A DNA stretch of 64,000 nt from Hyaloperonospora brassicae (taxonomy: Eukaryota; Oomycota; Peronosporomycetes; Peronosporales; Peronosporaceae). The notes under the pieces were generated by a model, which made no database searches, had not been told where the DNA came from, and saw nothing but the letters and a program-made list of their open reading frames with translations. Within the stretch, counting starts at the first letter, position 1, and every line of letters begins with the position of its first letter. The position numbers were made by a program, and so were the translations under genes. Positions 1 through 10,140 of the stretch are shown here, piece by piece. Where the stretch lies: positions 1 through 64,000 of the forward strand of contig CANTFL010000568.1 of the NCBI GenBank assembly GCA_947650285.1, written 5' to 3'.

Positions 1-307
1 CCATTGTGTCGATCCGCTCGATCTTGGATCGCGATCCTGAGACGTTCGTTCACCACTTCTCTTGCCTTCTGATATTGACGCTGGATGTTATATCGCCACC
101 TTCTAGGATCAGCATCGCGTGTTTTAGTGCTCCCCAACGGTAATGTTGCTTCCAGTGTCGATCTTGGATCCCAACCATGGATCAAATAGAACGGAGTATC
201 TCCGCGGATCCGATCGTGTGCCGTATTCATGGCAAATGTCAATCTTTCTGCGTATTCATCCCAGTCTTTCTGCTCTACGTCCGTGACGTACATCTTAATC
301 GACCGAG
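1..307 (-). pseudogene. integrase C-terminal part of element A pol, in a shifted frame
   Basis: After the frame break near 335, the minus strand stays open in another frame to the window edge. It begins with the typical NGTAERMVQTLTRS block, which holds the third acidic residue (E) of the DDE integrase triad, and goes on through a stretch ending in HGWDPRS that is usual for Ty3/gypsy integrases. It reads as a direct continuation of the upstream pol frame with one base missing, so the break is probably recent. The end of the gene lies outside the window. Confidence 0.8.
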
Positions 308-3300
308 TCAACGTCTGCACCATACGCTCCGCCGTTCCGTTGCTTGCGGTCGGTACGCCATGGTCGCACGTTGCTTCTGCCCTGCGATCCGATTAAATGC
401 CCTAAAAAAGTCGGACATAAATCCAGGCTCCCTGTCGTGACGTATAGCTTCACTGGCTCCAAATCTTCGAAACACACATTCTTCGTATCCTTCAGCGATC
501 ACTTGCGCGGTCCTCGACGAACTTGCTCTCGCGATCACATACCCTGAGAATAGATCTACCCACAGCAGCAATTCTGTGTTTCCTTTAAATGACCGCGGCA
601 ATGATGGGATATGATCCATCGCGATCACTTGAAATGGGTACGTAGCTTGTATGTTTCCCGGAGATCTGCCGCGGATCGCGGGTAGACCCTTCCCGGTTGT
701 ACAGTCCACGCACTTGCCAACATAACGTTGCACGCTCCGATACAATCCTCTCCAGTGAAAGTTGGATCTGATCCGCTGATAAGTCCTCCCGATCCCTTGG
801 TGACCACCCTCTAAGCTCGTGTGGTAATGGTGCATAAAGTTTTCCTGCAACAATTCCGGTACAACCAGACGGACCATCTCCATACGATCGTCCGATTCTT
901 TAGCGGATCGGGGGCTGAAGAACAGCAATCCGTTTTCGTCCACTTCGTAGTCTGGAGCGATCCTAGCGCATAATTTTGCATCCTCTGCGTTTAGATGTGT
1001 CAGATCGCCCACAATATATTCCTTCAGGTTGGCGATCCAGCTCTCTTCTTCTTGCGCTTGTTTTATCCGCTCGATCCGCATCCGCTGTACTATTTCTTCT
1101 TGTAAAACTTCGGGTTGTTGACGTCTTCGCCGCGCGGATCGTGTAATCGCCATCATTTTCACCACGCAATCCGTCCTTTCTGGCAGAAGCAACTCGTGCA
1201 ACCGGTTGAGTGATATCAGCTCTTGCAATTCTTGATCCAAGTTCACAATGACACCTTTCTCTTGCTGCAAAGCTGCACTAGCTAGTCGATCCGCGCTTTG
1301 GTTCCACTCCCTCTTCATATGTAGGAACTCGTGTTTTGGCCAAGATCGAAGTTTCTGCATTGCTTTATGACGCAGTAACTGTAGTCCGGGCGCTTTGCAA
1401 TCCATCTCTCCCCGCATTTGCCTGATCACTAGGTTCGAGTCACCACATATAATGACTCGTCCCCTAGTTTGGTTGTCCAGCAGATCGAGACCCAACAACA
1501 GGCCACGATATTCCGCCGCATTCACCGTCAGATCTGCCGCGTATTCCGAAGCGGCCGAGATGATGGTCCATTCGGGTAGCTTCCACACGATCGCACTATA
1601 TGCCCCACTCTTCCGTTTAGTCCGTGCCGATCCGTCGAAACTGACCACCAACAGGCATTCATCCGTACCTACCGTGGGAGGTAGCATAGTTACCAATTGT
1701 TTGGGTTTCTTCTGTGGAGCGATCGCAATCAACACATCATCGACCTCATCCCGCGGAGTTATGCTAGCTGCGAGAGCGCCTAGTATTTCATCTTCTCCTT
1801 TAGTACATCTCTTGACCTCCAGTGTCCAGTTCGATAGCAACGCAGCCCATCTTCCCAGTCTCCCATTGAGGCCAGACGATTGGACTAGCCAAGCTAATGT
1901 CGAATATCGAGTGAGCACTCTGATCTCTCGGGATACTAGCATGGTGTAGCATACTTCCAAGATTCGAAGTAGGGCCAAAACTTCTTTCTCCACCATACCA
2001 TAGTTAACTTCGTTAGGTTTCAGTGTGCGACTCGTGAATGTCACTGGCCAGTATACGCCGTCATATTCTTGTAACAGAGATGCCGATACCGCCCACTTAC
2101 TAGCATACACCACGATCACTGGCAGTCGATCTGAATCGAAATGTTTGAGGATCGGGGTTGTAGCGATCTTGGCCTTCAGCAAAGCGAATGAAATGGCGGC
2201 CCTTTCCCACCGAGATCGCTCATTTTGATCATGCTCATCCCTTTGTAATGCGTTATCGCAACTTCCCGACGTCTCACCACGATCTCCCATACGGCTCATC
2301 TCGAAAAAATCCGCCTCTCGTAACTCGTACAACACCGATGCATATACTGCAAAATCTTCTATAAAGCGACTGTAATAGTTCAAGCTACCCAGGAACGATT
2401 GCATGGATCGCAAAGTTGTGGGAAAAGGAATATTCACCAGCGATCCTAGGTCTTTAGGATTGGCTTCCAGCCCAGCCAAAGATACCTGATGGCCTAAGTA
2501 ATCCACCTTACGCTGTCCCCAAAAACTCTTGGTCAGACTGATCGACAAATTCCATCGATCGCATGCTGTCAATAATCTTTCGACCTTGTCGTACAGAGAT
2601 GTCCATGACGTAGCCGGGATCAATATATCGTCAATGTAAGACCGTCTGCCCAGCACTGACGGCGCTTGATCCGTTTCCGGCTCTCCTTCAGTAAACACAT
2701 CCGTTAACTTAGGCTGATCTGTTACATTCACATCCTTATCCGCGCCGATCTTGAGATACCCATATAGAGCATTATCAATCAAGCGCTGATAAATCTGTGG
2801 AGCGTTCTTCAGTCCAAAAGGCATCCGCAACCATTCAAACAGGCCCGACGGCGTGATGAAGGCAGAGATCGATCTTGCTCGTTCGGTCATCTCTACCACC
2901 CAAAATCCACTAGCCATGTCCAGCGAACAGTACCACATCGCTTTGTCCATATCTTGCAACAATTCACTGATAAGTGGCATAGGGTACACCATCAGCTGTG
3001 TTAGCTGATTAACTCGTCGATAATCGATACACAGTCGGATATCTTCTCCATTTTTCTTGATTATCACAACTATTGGCGATGCCCATGGCGATGTCGAAGG
3101 TCGGATAATCTTGGCTGACAACAAACCTTTTATCAGATCGGCCAACTTCTCACGAAACTTTGGCGCGACAGGTCGCACACGCTGAGCGATCGGCTTCGCT
3201 TCTCCCACATCAATGTCACACACGGCGCCGCGTGCTGCAGGGGGTAATGCGTTTCCTTTTCCGATTAACAGGTGACGACTCTTCCATATCAGTTGTCGCA

Positions 3301-4750
3301 AATCCTCTTGATCCTCAGTCAAGGGCATTCCAGGATCGCCAACTTGGACATCGTCTATTGTTATCTCGGTTGTAGATACGGTTATCTCCGGCAGCACGGC
3401 CATGTGTTGTTCCACATCTTCCGCGAACAGTTCACCTCCCTCGTGGTAGTATGTCGATTCATCTGGTACATCCCTCTCCATTACTTCGTCTTCGATCGTA
3501 ACAACTTCCACGTCGTCGTCCAGTCGTGTAGCCTGGCTATGCACCTCCCGATCTTCTGCCTCGATCCCGTCTGGGTGACAGTTGGACTGTCCTTGTAACG
3601 GATCAGTTGTCTCCTGGTGGTCTTTCGCTATCATAGTCTCCTTTGCGACCATGTCCTCTTCACCCGACGGTTCTGGCGTCTTCCGCAATACGTTGACTGC
3701 ACATGATCCCATCATCGATCCATCATCCTTGTCTTCATCATTCCTTCCACTCGTATATTCGTCATGCAACTCCTCATTAGAGTCACCATTAGCGTCAGAT
3801 GGTGAGGTGATCTCTACCGAATCCTTGATGTCGTCTGATCTCCATTTTGAGCGCGACAAAATTCGGGTAGGTTTCTCATACGTAGGATGATCCACTAACG
3901 GGCCCGTGTAAGCTTCGGCTTCTTCTTCTTCTCGATCTGTAGTGGCCTCAAAAGCCAATGTCTGCCATTCCATGTATCGCCGCGATCCTACAGATACATA
4001 TCCTTTAGATCGCGGGATCATGCCTTCTGTCATCCACAGCGCCAAAGGGGCTCCGCTGTTTAAGATCAGGTCGCGATCGCTTACATTTGTAAGCTGCAGG
4101 AACTTAATCCTTCCGGGACCATTCGTCACGGTAGGAATCCACGCTACATCTCGTCGCACCCAAAGCTTCGATTTAGGAGGGTTGACACCGATCCTTACTT
4201 CCGCTGATCTGCCGGCCGCAATGGCTACATGTTGATCGTTAAGGTTGACCGCCGATATATTCGATCGGTACGGTGGTCTTCGTCCAGCCAGACAGATTTG
4301 GACTTCATCGGGCAGGCAAAGGGTCCCGTCGGCCAAATCCAAACGGATACCTGCAGGAACCATGAAGTCCATGCCTAGTATAGCTTCTTGACCGACTTGA
4401 TCCCCAACCCAGACATCAAAATAATACACTAGTGATCCGTTCAGTGTGATCTTGATCTTGGTCCGTCCTACCGTCATGTAGGTACTCTCTCCGATCCCAA
4501 TACATTCTTGTGTTTGGTTCTCGTCTATCACACACCCTACCTTACGAGCAAAGGTAGTGTCGATGATCGAGACTTCTGCACCAGAGTCAAACAGAAAAGT
4601 GGCCTTCTCATTGTTGATCTTGCCCACTGCTTTCGCCTGTTTAAACCATTTTCCCGGAGTATGATACTTCCAGTATCCCCTCGACTCACCAGGGGTAAGA
4701 TCGAGCTCCATCTCCACCGGGGATCGGGCATAATTGTCCACTCGCTTCAC
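308..4750 (-). CDS. pol: Pol polyprotein of element A (protease, RT, RNase H x2, integrase)
   Basis: The frame is open for 1,480 codons and also upstream to about 4917, where it overlaps the end of gag, so it is probably made as a Gag-Pol fusion. Domains in order, counted from 4750: aspartic protease with DSGAEV at about residues 55-60; RT with FGLKNAP and the catalytic YIDD near residue 704; a degenerate RT-linked RNase H in which the usual DAS motif reads YAS; a second RNase H with all four acidic positions (FDGS near 1037, NAAEY, GDSN, SADRLA); integrase with an HHCC zinc site (HHYHTS to CVDC) and the first two catalytic aspartates (AMDHIP, RHDREPG). The frame is lost at about 335, just before the catalytic glutamate. 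The product would replicate and integrate the element. The protein set is clear; activity is unlikely because of the break. Confidence 0.92.
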   Translation of the reverse strand: MKRVDNYARSPVEMELDLTPGESRGYWKYHTPGKWFKQAKAVGKINNEKATFLFDSGAEVSIIDTTFARKVGCVIDENQTQECIGIGESTYMTVGRTKIKITLNGSLVYYFDVWVGDQVGQEAILGMDFMVPAGIRLDLADGTLCLPDEVQICLAGRRPPYRSNISAVNLNDQHVAIAAGRSAEVRIGVNPPKSKLWVRRDVAWIPTVTNGPGRIKFLQLTNVSDRDLILNSGAPLALWMTEGMIPRSKGYVSVGSRRYMEWQTLAFEATTDREEEEAEAYTGPLVDHPTYEKPTRILSRSKWRSDDIKDSVEITSPSDANGDSNEELHDEYTSGRNDEDKDDGSMMGSCAVNVLRKTPEPSGEEDMVAKETMIAKDHQETTDPLQGQSNCHPDGIEAEDREVHSQATRLDDDVEVVTIEDEVMERDVPDESTYYHEGGELFAEDVEQHMAVLPEITVSTTEITIDDVQVGDPGMPLTEDQEDLRQLIWKSRHLLIGKGNALPPAARGAVCDIDVGEAKPIAQRVRPVAPKFREKLADLIKGLLSAKIIRPSTSPWASPIVVIIKKNGEDIRLCIDYRRVNQLTQLMVYPMPLISELLQDMDKAMWYCSLDMASGFWVVEMTERARSISAFITPSGLFEWLRMPFGLKNAPQIYQRLIDNALYGYLKIGADKDVNVTDQPKLTDVFTEGEPETDQAPSVLGRRSYIDDILIPATSWTSLYDKVERLLTACDRWNLSISLTKSFWGQRKVDYLGHQVSLAGLEANPKDLGSLVNIPFPTTLRSMQSFLGSLNYYSRFIEDFAVYASVLYELREADFFEMSRMGDRGETSGSCDNALQRDEHDQNERSRWERAAISFALLKAKIATTPILKHFDSDRLPVIVVYASKWAVSASLLQEYDGVYWPVTFTSRTLKPNEVNYGMVEKEVLALLRILEVCYTMLVSREIRVLTRYSTLAWLVQSSGLNGRLGRWAALLSNWTLEVKRCTKGEDEILGALAASITPRDEVDDVLIAIAPQKKPKQLVTMLPPTVGTDECLLVVSFDGSARTKRKSGAYSAIVWKLPEWTIISAASEYAADLTVNAAEYRGLLLGLDLLDNQTRGRVIICGDSNLVIRQMRGEMDCKAPGLQLLRHKAMQKLRSWPKHEFLHMKREWNQSADRLASAALQQEKGVIVNLDQELQELISLNRLHELLLPERTDCVVKMMAITRSARRRRQQPEVLQEEIVQRMRIERIKQAQEEESWIANLKEYIVGDLTHLNAEDAKLCARIAPDYEVDENGLLFFSPRSAKESDDRMEMVRLVVPELLQENFMHHYHTSLEGGHQGIGRTYQRIRSNFHWRGLYRSVQRYVGKCVDCTTGKGLPAIRGRSPGNIQATYPFQVIAMDHIPSLPRSFKGNTELLLWVDLFSGYVIARASSSRTAQVIAEGYEECVFRRFGASEAIRHDREPGFMSDFFRAFNRIAGQKQRATMAYRPQATERRSVWCRR

Positions 4751-4870
4751 AATTGATATCGAAGAGGTTCGTTCTGAACAATTACGTGTATTAAAGATCG
4801 GATCGCGCCGATCCTTAACTCCTTGGTCATCCGACTTCTTTTCAACAAATGCGTATATGCATAGCCCAGA

Positions 4871-4918
4871 ACGCTCGGCTCGTGCCAGATTCCAACCTGG
4901 CGAGCGTCCTAGTTTAAC
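4871..4918 (-). promoter_or_regulatory. candidate -1 ribosomal frameshift signal between gag and pol
   Basis: At the last codons of gag the minus strand reads G TTA AAC TAG, a heptamer of X XXY YYZ form (GTTAAAC, 4912-4918) directly followed by the gag stop. Pol is open in the -1 frame across this point. After a four-base spacer a strong hairpin follows: ACGCTCG (4901-4907) pairs with CGAGCGT (4871-4877), and inside it CCAG (4897-4900) pairs with CTGG (4885-4888). A heptamer, a short spacer and a stem are the standard parts of a -1 frameshift site. Function is inferred. The decayed copy B does not keep the heptamer, so it gives no comparative support. Confidence 0.7.
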
Positions 4919-6925
4919 ATTTCTTCGACCTTCGGAGGAAACATCCCCGCATGCTTAGTAGGCACATACCACTGGCGGATCAAGTTAAAGAACTCTTCCA
5001 TGGGGCATTTGCCATTCTCATGTACCTCTCCGCAGGCTGCACACACGTAGAAGCACTTGTCCGATGGATGTCCTTTGCGACCGCACTTCTGACACGTTAG
5101 TCTCTGCCAGCATCCACGATCATCATGTCGCGTCGATCCGCAGTGGGTGCATGCCTTCGTTTTTCCACCTCGATCACGTCCATCTTCTTCACCAGCATTC
5201 TTCTGCCAGGTACGCCGATCTTGATCCGATCTCTCTTGACCAGATGTAGTGGTCACACAAACTCGGCGGTGATCCTTGTCTTCTTCTGATCCACTCAAAT
5301 CCGATTCCGATCCGCTACTTTCGATCCGCTCACGGATCGCCCTCACCGCCCGAGCAGTCTTGGATGACGTAGGATTTGAATAGGCATTCGCTCGCTGGTG
5401 GAACTTGTTCGATCCTGTCGGCGTCTTCAACTGACGACTCTCCATCCTTTGGCATGCACGCAACGTTTCATCCAACTCGTTGACATCGGTCAATCGTAGT
5501 AGGGTCAGCTGCTTGGCCAGATCGCGATCGTCCAACGTGGCAATGAAATGTTCCACATGTTCACGACGAGTGTCCGCCGTGGCCATCCTCTCGTCTCGGA
5601 TCGCGATCTTGGCATGCTTAGCCGCGACATTTAGGCGGTGTAGATACTCCTGTGGATTTTCATCTGATCGTTTCCGTGCGAGATAGTATTGTCTGGCCAG
5701 AGACACCCCTTGTCCTCCATACTGTGCCATAAACTCATCCAGCAGTCTCTTCCACTTCTTCCGAGTAGATCGACTCAGTTGGTTGTACCAGTTTCGAGCG
5801 GGTACTGTCAGCAGATCTCCGAAAACCAAACACTTCTCCTCATCTGGTGCTTGATCGCGCAAGAAGGCTAATTTAACCTTGCTGATCCAGCTTCTGGCCC
5901 GATCTTCATCTCGATCCTTGCCACTGAATTCTTTTAGCTCCGTCATCGCCGACACTCTGATACGTTGGGGTATGCTATTACCATCTTGCAACGTCTCGGT
6001 TGTAGCTACCATAGCGTGTCTACGATCTTCTTGTCCCGAATCATCGGGATCGACGTCATCAGGATCAAAAAACTCCGGATGACGGGTGTACGACTGCACC
6101 GATTCCATCTCCACGTCGGGTGTGTATCTTTTGAGAGATCTAGCAGGCTTGATCCTTTGGCTTCGGTAGATCGCTTGATACGCCCGTTTCTGTTGATCTT
6201 GGCGAAAGCGTTTCATGGCCTCGTCGAGGTACGTCTGCAGGAGCCCTTGCGTAGTAATCGTCTTCTGCCCTTTAGCGCCTGTGGCCTTCGATCGCGAGTT
6301 CATCTTCACCGACTCGACTCGATCGCATAGCAGTGCTGCACCACTTAGGCCTAAAGACATCCATTGGATGCCGACCGAATCGTCCGACTCCATTTCTGAA
6401 TCCGTCGAGGAATATTGAGACGATCCGGTATGATAACCTCTCGGGACCTCGGCGATCGTCGCAACTGCTTGATCCGCGGATTCGCGCTTTCCCGTCAGGG
6501 GGAATAAGCTTGTCATACAGCGATCGACACGCATGGATCACCTGATCCTGATCGCATTCCAGTAACCGGTTCGCATCGAACGCTCCAGCGACGTATCCCG
6601 CATCTTGCAACAGTTGGATGATCGCGCTGATCCCTTCTACTGCGTTAGTCGCCACCTTCGCACAGGATATCGGGCCTTGTAACTCTCCGAGTAGCTTAGG
6701 ATTCAGTATCCGTAGCACGGGATCATTCGATAGCAGATCCTCAAGCGCTTTTCAATGGAATCCCTGCTCCAGTTGATCCAACTGCCATCCTTCCGGCTTC
6801 ATATCCAGATCTTCGTCTACGAACTTGATCGGTTTAATGATCGCTTTCACGCCGCGATCGCGTCGATCCGATCTGGGCTCTTCTTTCTTCACTCAATCCG
6901 TCTTCGAAGTCGTCTTCTTTGACAT
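4909..6925 (-). pseudogene. gag: Gag of element A, broken by two stops and one frameshift
   Basis: The likely start is the ATG at 6923-6925 about 330 bp inside the PBS. The frame meets TGA at 6893-6895 and again at 6752-6754, then shifts near the G run at 6497-6502, after which it is open for more than 500 codons to the TAG at 4909. The C-terminal part has three zinc knuckles: two CX2CX4HX4C boxes (beginning CTHCGSTRH and CQKCGRKGH) and a third CX2CX3HX4C box (beginning CAACGEVH), typical of nucleocapsid. The middle is a charged gag core with the sequence EFSGKDRDEDRARSWI. Both stops fit a CGA-to-TGA change. The capsid role is from family knowledge. Confidence 0.85.
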
Positions 6926-7248
6926 TGCTTGAGTGGTCTCGTGTAGTTTTTGTTTAGTTTTCGCTGAAGGGTTTTCACCCAGCGGATCGTGTTATGCAGC
7001 ACCGATCCGCGGTGGTCCCCAAAGGGACCATAGGAGGGGGTCGATATTTATCTTCCAGATCGATTGATCGATCTTCCTCTTTAATTTTCTTGTCATCAGA
7101 GCCCCTCCCAAAACTCTAATAATCCGGGGATCCTTTAACATCACGCGTCGCAGGCGATCCCTTCTCCTCAAACGCTTCCATCCCAGGTTCAATCTTGATT
7201 TTCACTTCTTGACTTGAGGACTCACGGTGAAATCCCGAGTCACCAGAA

Positions 7249-7267
7249 GATCCGGGCACGCGCACCA
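7249..7267 (-). other. primer-binding site of element A
   Basis: One base inside the LTR end, the minus strand reads TGGTGCGCGTGCCCGGATC. Its complement has the form of a tRNA 3' end: CCGGG as the T-stem strand, a seven-base acceptor strand CACGCGC, a discriminator A, then CCA. A tRNA starting GCGCGTG would fit; I do not name the isoacceptor. Copy B has a recognisable but mutated version next to 17926. Confidence 0.7.
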
Positions 7268-7268
7268 T

Positions 7269-8230
7269 TGTGGTGGAGTGGCGATCGCTCAAATTATGAG
7301 TCGATCCCAACTCTCCACTGGCGCCCGGACGACCGACTAACGGAGGGGGTACTCCGATCCCGTGTTCTTGATAGCTTTCCTCACCTTGTGTACCCGTCGG
7401 TAGGGCGGGTTGCACTCTTCCAGGTGGACTCGTCTCAAAAGAAAACTTGACCGTGTTGGGGATGGGGGTGTGATCGTGCGGAAATCTTCACGCGATCACG
7501 GGGTACTTGTGGGTACTGACTTGAGTAACCCTGATCTCAACGAAATCGCCTTGTCCACTGTATGGTTGCTTGATCCGCGAGCCTTCTGACCACTTGAGCC
7601 GTCTCGCGATCTTGCGCCTTGCCTTTACTTGTCTTGCTGCGTCCGATCGCAGTTGATGTTACTTGAGGGTTCTTGAATACACCTGGCCAAAACAATCCAG
7701 GTGTCACACTTGCGTAGACGTGTACCGTTACTCTTTGTTCAACGGGGGGCCAAAAAATCCAACCCGGAAGAGATAACGTGTGCCTTGTGAAGTAATTTGA
7801 ACTCTGTTTAATGTTATCCAATCAATCCTAAAACCCTACCCCTATGCCTATCCGTATGTCCTAACCAGATGCCACGCGTCGCCTTTCCAGGAAGATCGCC
7901 CCCTCATATTTGTGTGGTCCACACCCAGTATATCAACCGTTGTGCCTTTCTTGTGGCCCACCCAAGATGTCCCCACGATCCTACGAGCGGATCGCGATCC
8001 TACTAGCGGACCGCGATCTTACTGGCGGATCGTGATCCTAGCCGTGGATCGCGATCCTACTAGCGGATCGCGATCTTACTGGCGGTTCGCGATCCTAGCC
8101 GTGGATCGTGATCCCACTAACGGTTCGCGATCCTAGCCGTGGATCGCGATCTTACTGGCGGATCGTGATCCTAGCCGTAAATCGCGATCCTACTAGCGGA
8201 TCGCGATCCTACTAGCGGATCGCAGCCGGA
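7269..8230 (-). repeat. 5' LTR of element A
   Basis: The inner end is TGTGGTGGA on the plus strand at 7269, so the minus-strand LTR ends in CA. Two further copies begin with the same block, at 10141 and 17926. Copies at 7269 and 17926 are followed by similar leader and PBS sequence, whereas the 10141 copy is not, as expected for two 5' LTRs and one 3' LTR. All three share an internal stretch around GACCACTTGAGCCGTCTCGC (about 7586, 10476, 18238). The outer end is not resolved; it may reach as far as 8530. Promoter and polyadenylation signals should lie here but were not identified. Confidence 0.6.
7977..8223. repeat. 19-bp minisatellite, about 13 copies
   Basis: Thirteen units of 19 bp, of the form GATCCTACTAGCGGATCGC, follow each other without gaps. 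Three variants recur in order (ACTAGCGGA, ACTGGCGGA, AGCCGTGGA), giving a partial 57-bp higher-order period. Unit junctions create the palindrome GATCGCGATC. The array lies in the outer part of the LTR. Confidence 0.9.
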
Positions 8231-8556
8231 GATCAGACTTGCGATCCTAGGTTAGGATCGCGATCTTCCAGTGAAATCGAGAGTCTTGTCTTGCCCTGTC
8301 TCACGACGGATTGCGTAATCAAAACGGGTCTGACCACCCCATAACCTCGTCCCAGATTGGACGATCCTATCCAATTGGGTTTGGGGTACGTTATCGTCAG
8401 CCACCCGTCCCAGCTTGTATCATCCAATCACAGTGATCTTGGTTCAACCGAAACGTGGGACCCGTGCGATCGCCCATCCTCGATCGCCACTCCACGTCCC
8501 AAAGAGATTTCTTTGAGACCGCTTTACCACAGATATATCAGCGATGTACCAGGTGT

Positions 8557-9760
8557 TTAAAGTTCGCCCTCGACAAGCATTATGAGAGTCAACCCAAATA
8601 CTTCCCATCTTAATCGAACAAAGCCAAGACCTTCCAGAGCTACCAAGTTCAACCAGCAACGTAGGCAGTGCCGATCGCGATTTAACCCCATCGACAATTT
8701 TTTCGATTTATAGTCCAATGGATGATCGAAGGACATTTCGACCTGGATATTCTGCTGGATTTCATCTTCTTGCAATTTCCGTCACCTTCGAATAACTCAA
8801 TGAGGCATCCATATTTGGGACATAAATTAACTAAAATCTCTAAATTTATCGCGGCGAAATTATTGGCAAATTCCGCATACCCGTGGCGCAATCAGTATTA
8901 ATCTTCTATTGCTATATATCATGTATCGGTGGTCGCATTCATCCCAGGAGAGCCATGTTCTCCTCTACTTCTCAATCTCTCCTAGTTTGACATTAAATAC
9001 ATTTCCTTCCTTCGTTCTTTGACCATCATTGTCATGCTGACCTTGTCTTCTTTTTAGGCCTTTTCTTGGCCGCTATCGGTACTTAGAAGGCTATTCTAAC
9101 GATAAATCCATAACATCGATCCCCACTTTATCATTCTTCGATCTTATTTGCACATTACTCCACTCCAGCGGCCCAAATCTCGTAAGGTCGAAACTCCATC
9201 TATTTACGACGGCGTCATTTCATAACAATTTGTTATCGCTCGATCGCGATATGATTGTTGTGATATAGCTCTACAATTTTTAATCCGCTCTGTTTATCCA
9301 CAAATGATTGCTATATCACCTTCAACGGATCAAGTGCCCTAGATGCAACTTTTCATAAAGAGCTTTTCTATAGTTCAATATTATCCTCTGCCAGCTTTTT
9401 TAAATATACTTCAGGGAGCATTACTTCAACAAGATGGACGCAATCCGCTTCGTTTACTTCAGTTGTTCTGGGGGACTTTCTGTGAATGTATTTGCAAAAT
9501 TTTACTTCGAAACATGGACCACTGGAATATACTGTAGACGTTGCCCGCATATTTTATCGTGCAGAGTCACCGCCGATTTTGTCGACCACCCTGGGCGATC
9601 CGTGTCAATGTGAGCTAATTTTCGGGCGTATCTTTCCTTGAAGCGATCACGATACAGTAAAACATACAATCCGCCATTAATGTCCAGGAAATTGAGGTCA
9701 ATAATATGTCGATCCGCCAGTTTTTGAATCGATGTTTTCAGTATCTTAATGTTACGGCAC
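8557..9760 (-). pseudogene. unrecognised decayed gene on the minus strand
   Basis: Between the two gypsy copies the minus strand holds several open segments that look coding but lie in different frames. About 9502-9760 is open for some 85 codons and contains FLDINGGLYVLLYRDRF. A second segment, 9368-9550, has FCKYIHRKSPRTTEV. A third and fourth, 8682-8891 and 8557-8775, overlap around the sequence LIELFEGDGN. Composition and length are unlike the shadow frames nearby. I do not recognise the family. It may be a host gene or part of another repeat. The strand is likely; the boundaries are rough. Confidence 0.35.
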
Positions 9761-10140
9761 TCGCAGTTTAATTAGCGCTGTATGCAACACCGCCGTCTTG
9801 GTGGATTGTGATCGCGCGGTACTATACCCGCTACAGGTTATGTCGCTATCAAGGCATAACATGGTCTCTACCCTCTTTTAAACAAAATTGTCTATTTCCA
9901 CGGACTCGATAGTGGGAAAGGTTAATTGCGTTGGTCAAAATTAAGGCTCATTCCTATCATTCTTCGTGGTACTCATCTACGGCATACGTCTTCGTTGTCC
10001 TCGTCGGATAAAGCACCATACGTTCTGTCTGTCATTTGATATTGGCAAATAGGTCATTCGATCCCGTTGATCTGATCCGCGGTCCAATGAAAGACACGAA
10101 AAAAGATATCATGAATTATGGTTCCTGACCATAGTGGATC

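Larger units (their letters stand above)
1..8230 (-). mobile_element. Ty3/gypsy LTR retrotransposon A (partial, 3' end outside window)
   Basis: The order on the minus strand is LTR, primer-binding site, leader, gag, pol, running off the window at base 1. The 3' LTR and the left target-site copy are not in the window. Protease, RT, RNase H and then integrase is the Ty3/gypsy order. Gag carries two TGA stops and one frame break, and pol has one single-base break, so this copy is not autonomous although it is well preserved. Element B at 10141-18685 is an older copy of the same family in the same orientation. The element is unusually dense in GATC. The upper LTR boundary is uncertain. Confidence 0.85.

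Noticed and set aside
1395..1949. Plus-strand 184-codon frame opposite pol of element A
   Set aside because: It lies wholly antisense to the RNase H part of pol and has no motif of its own.
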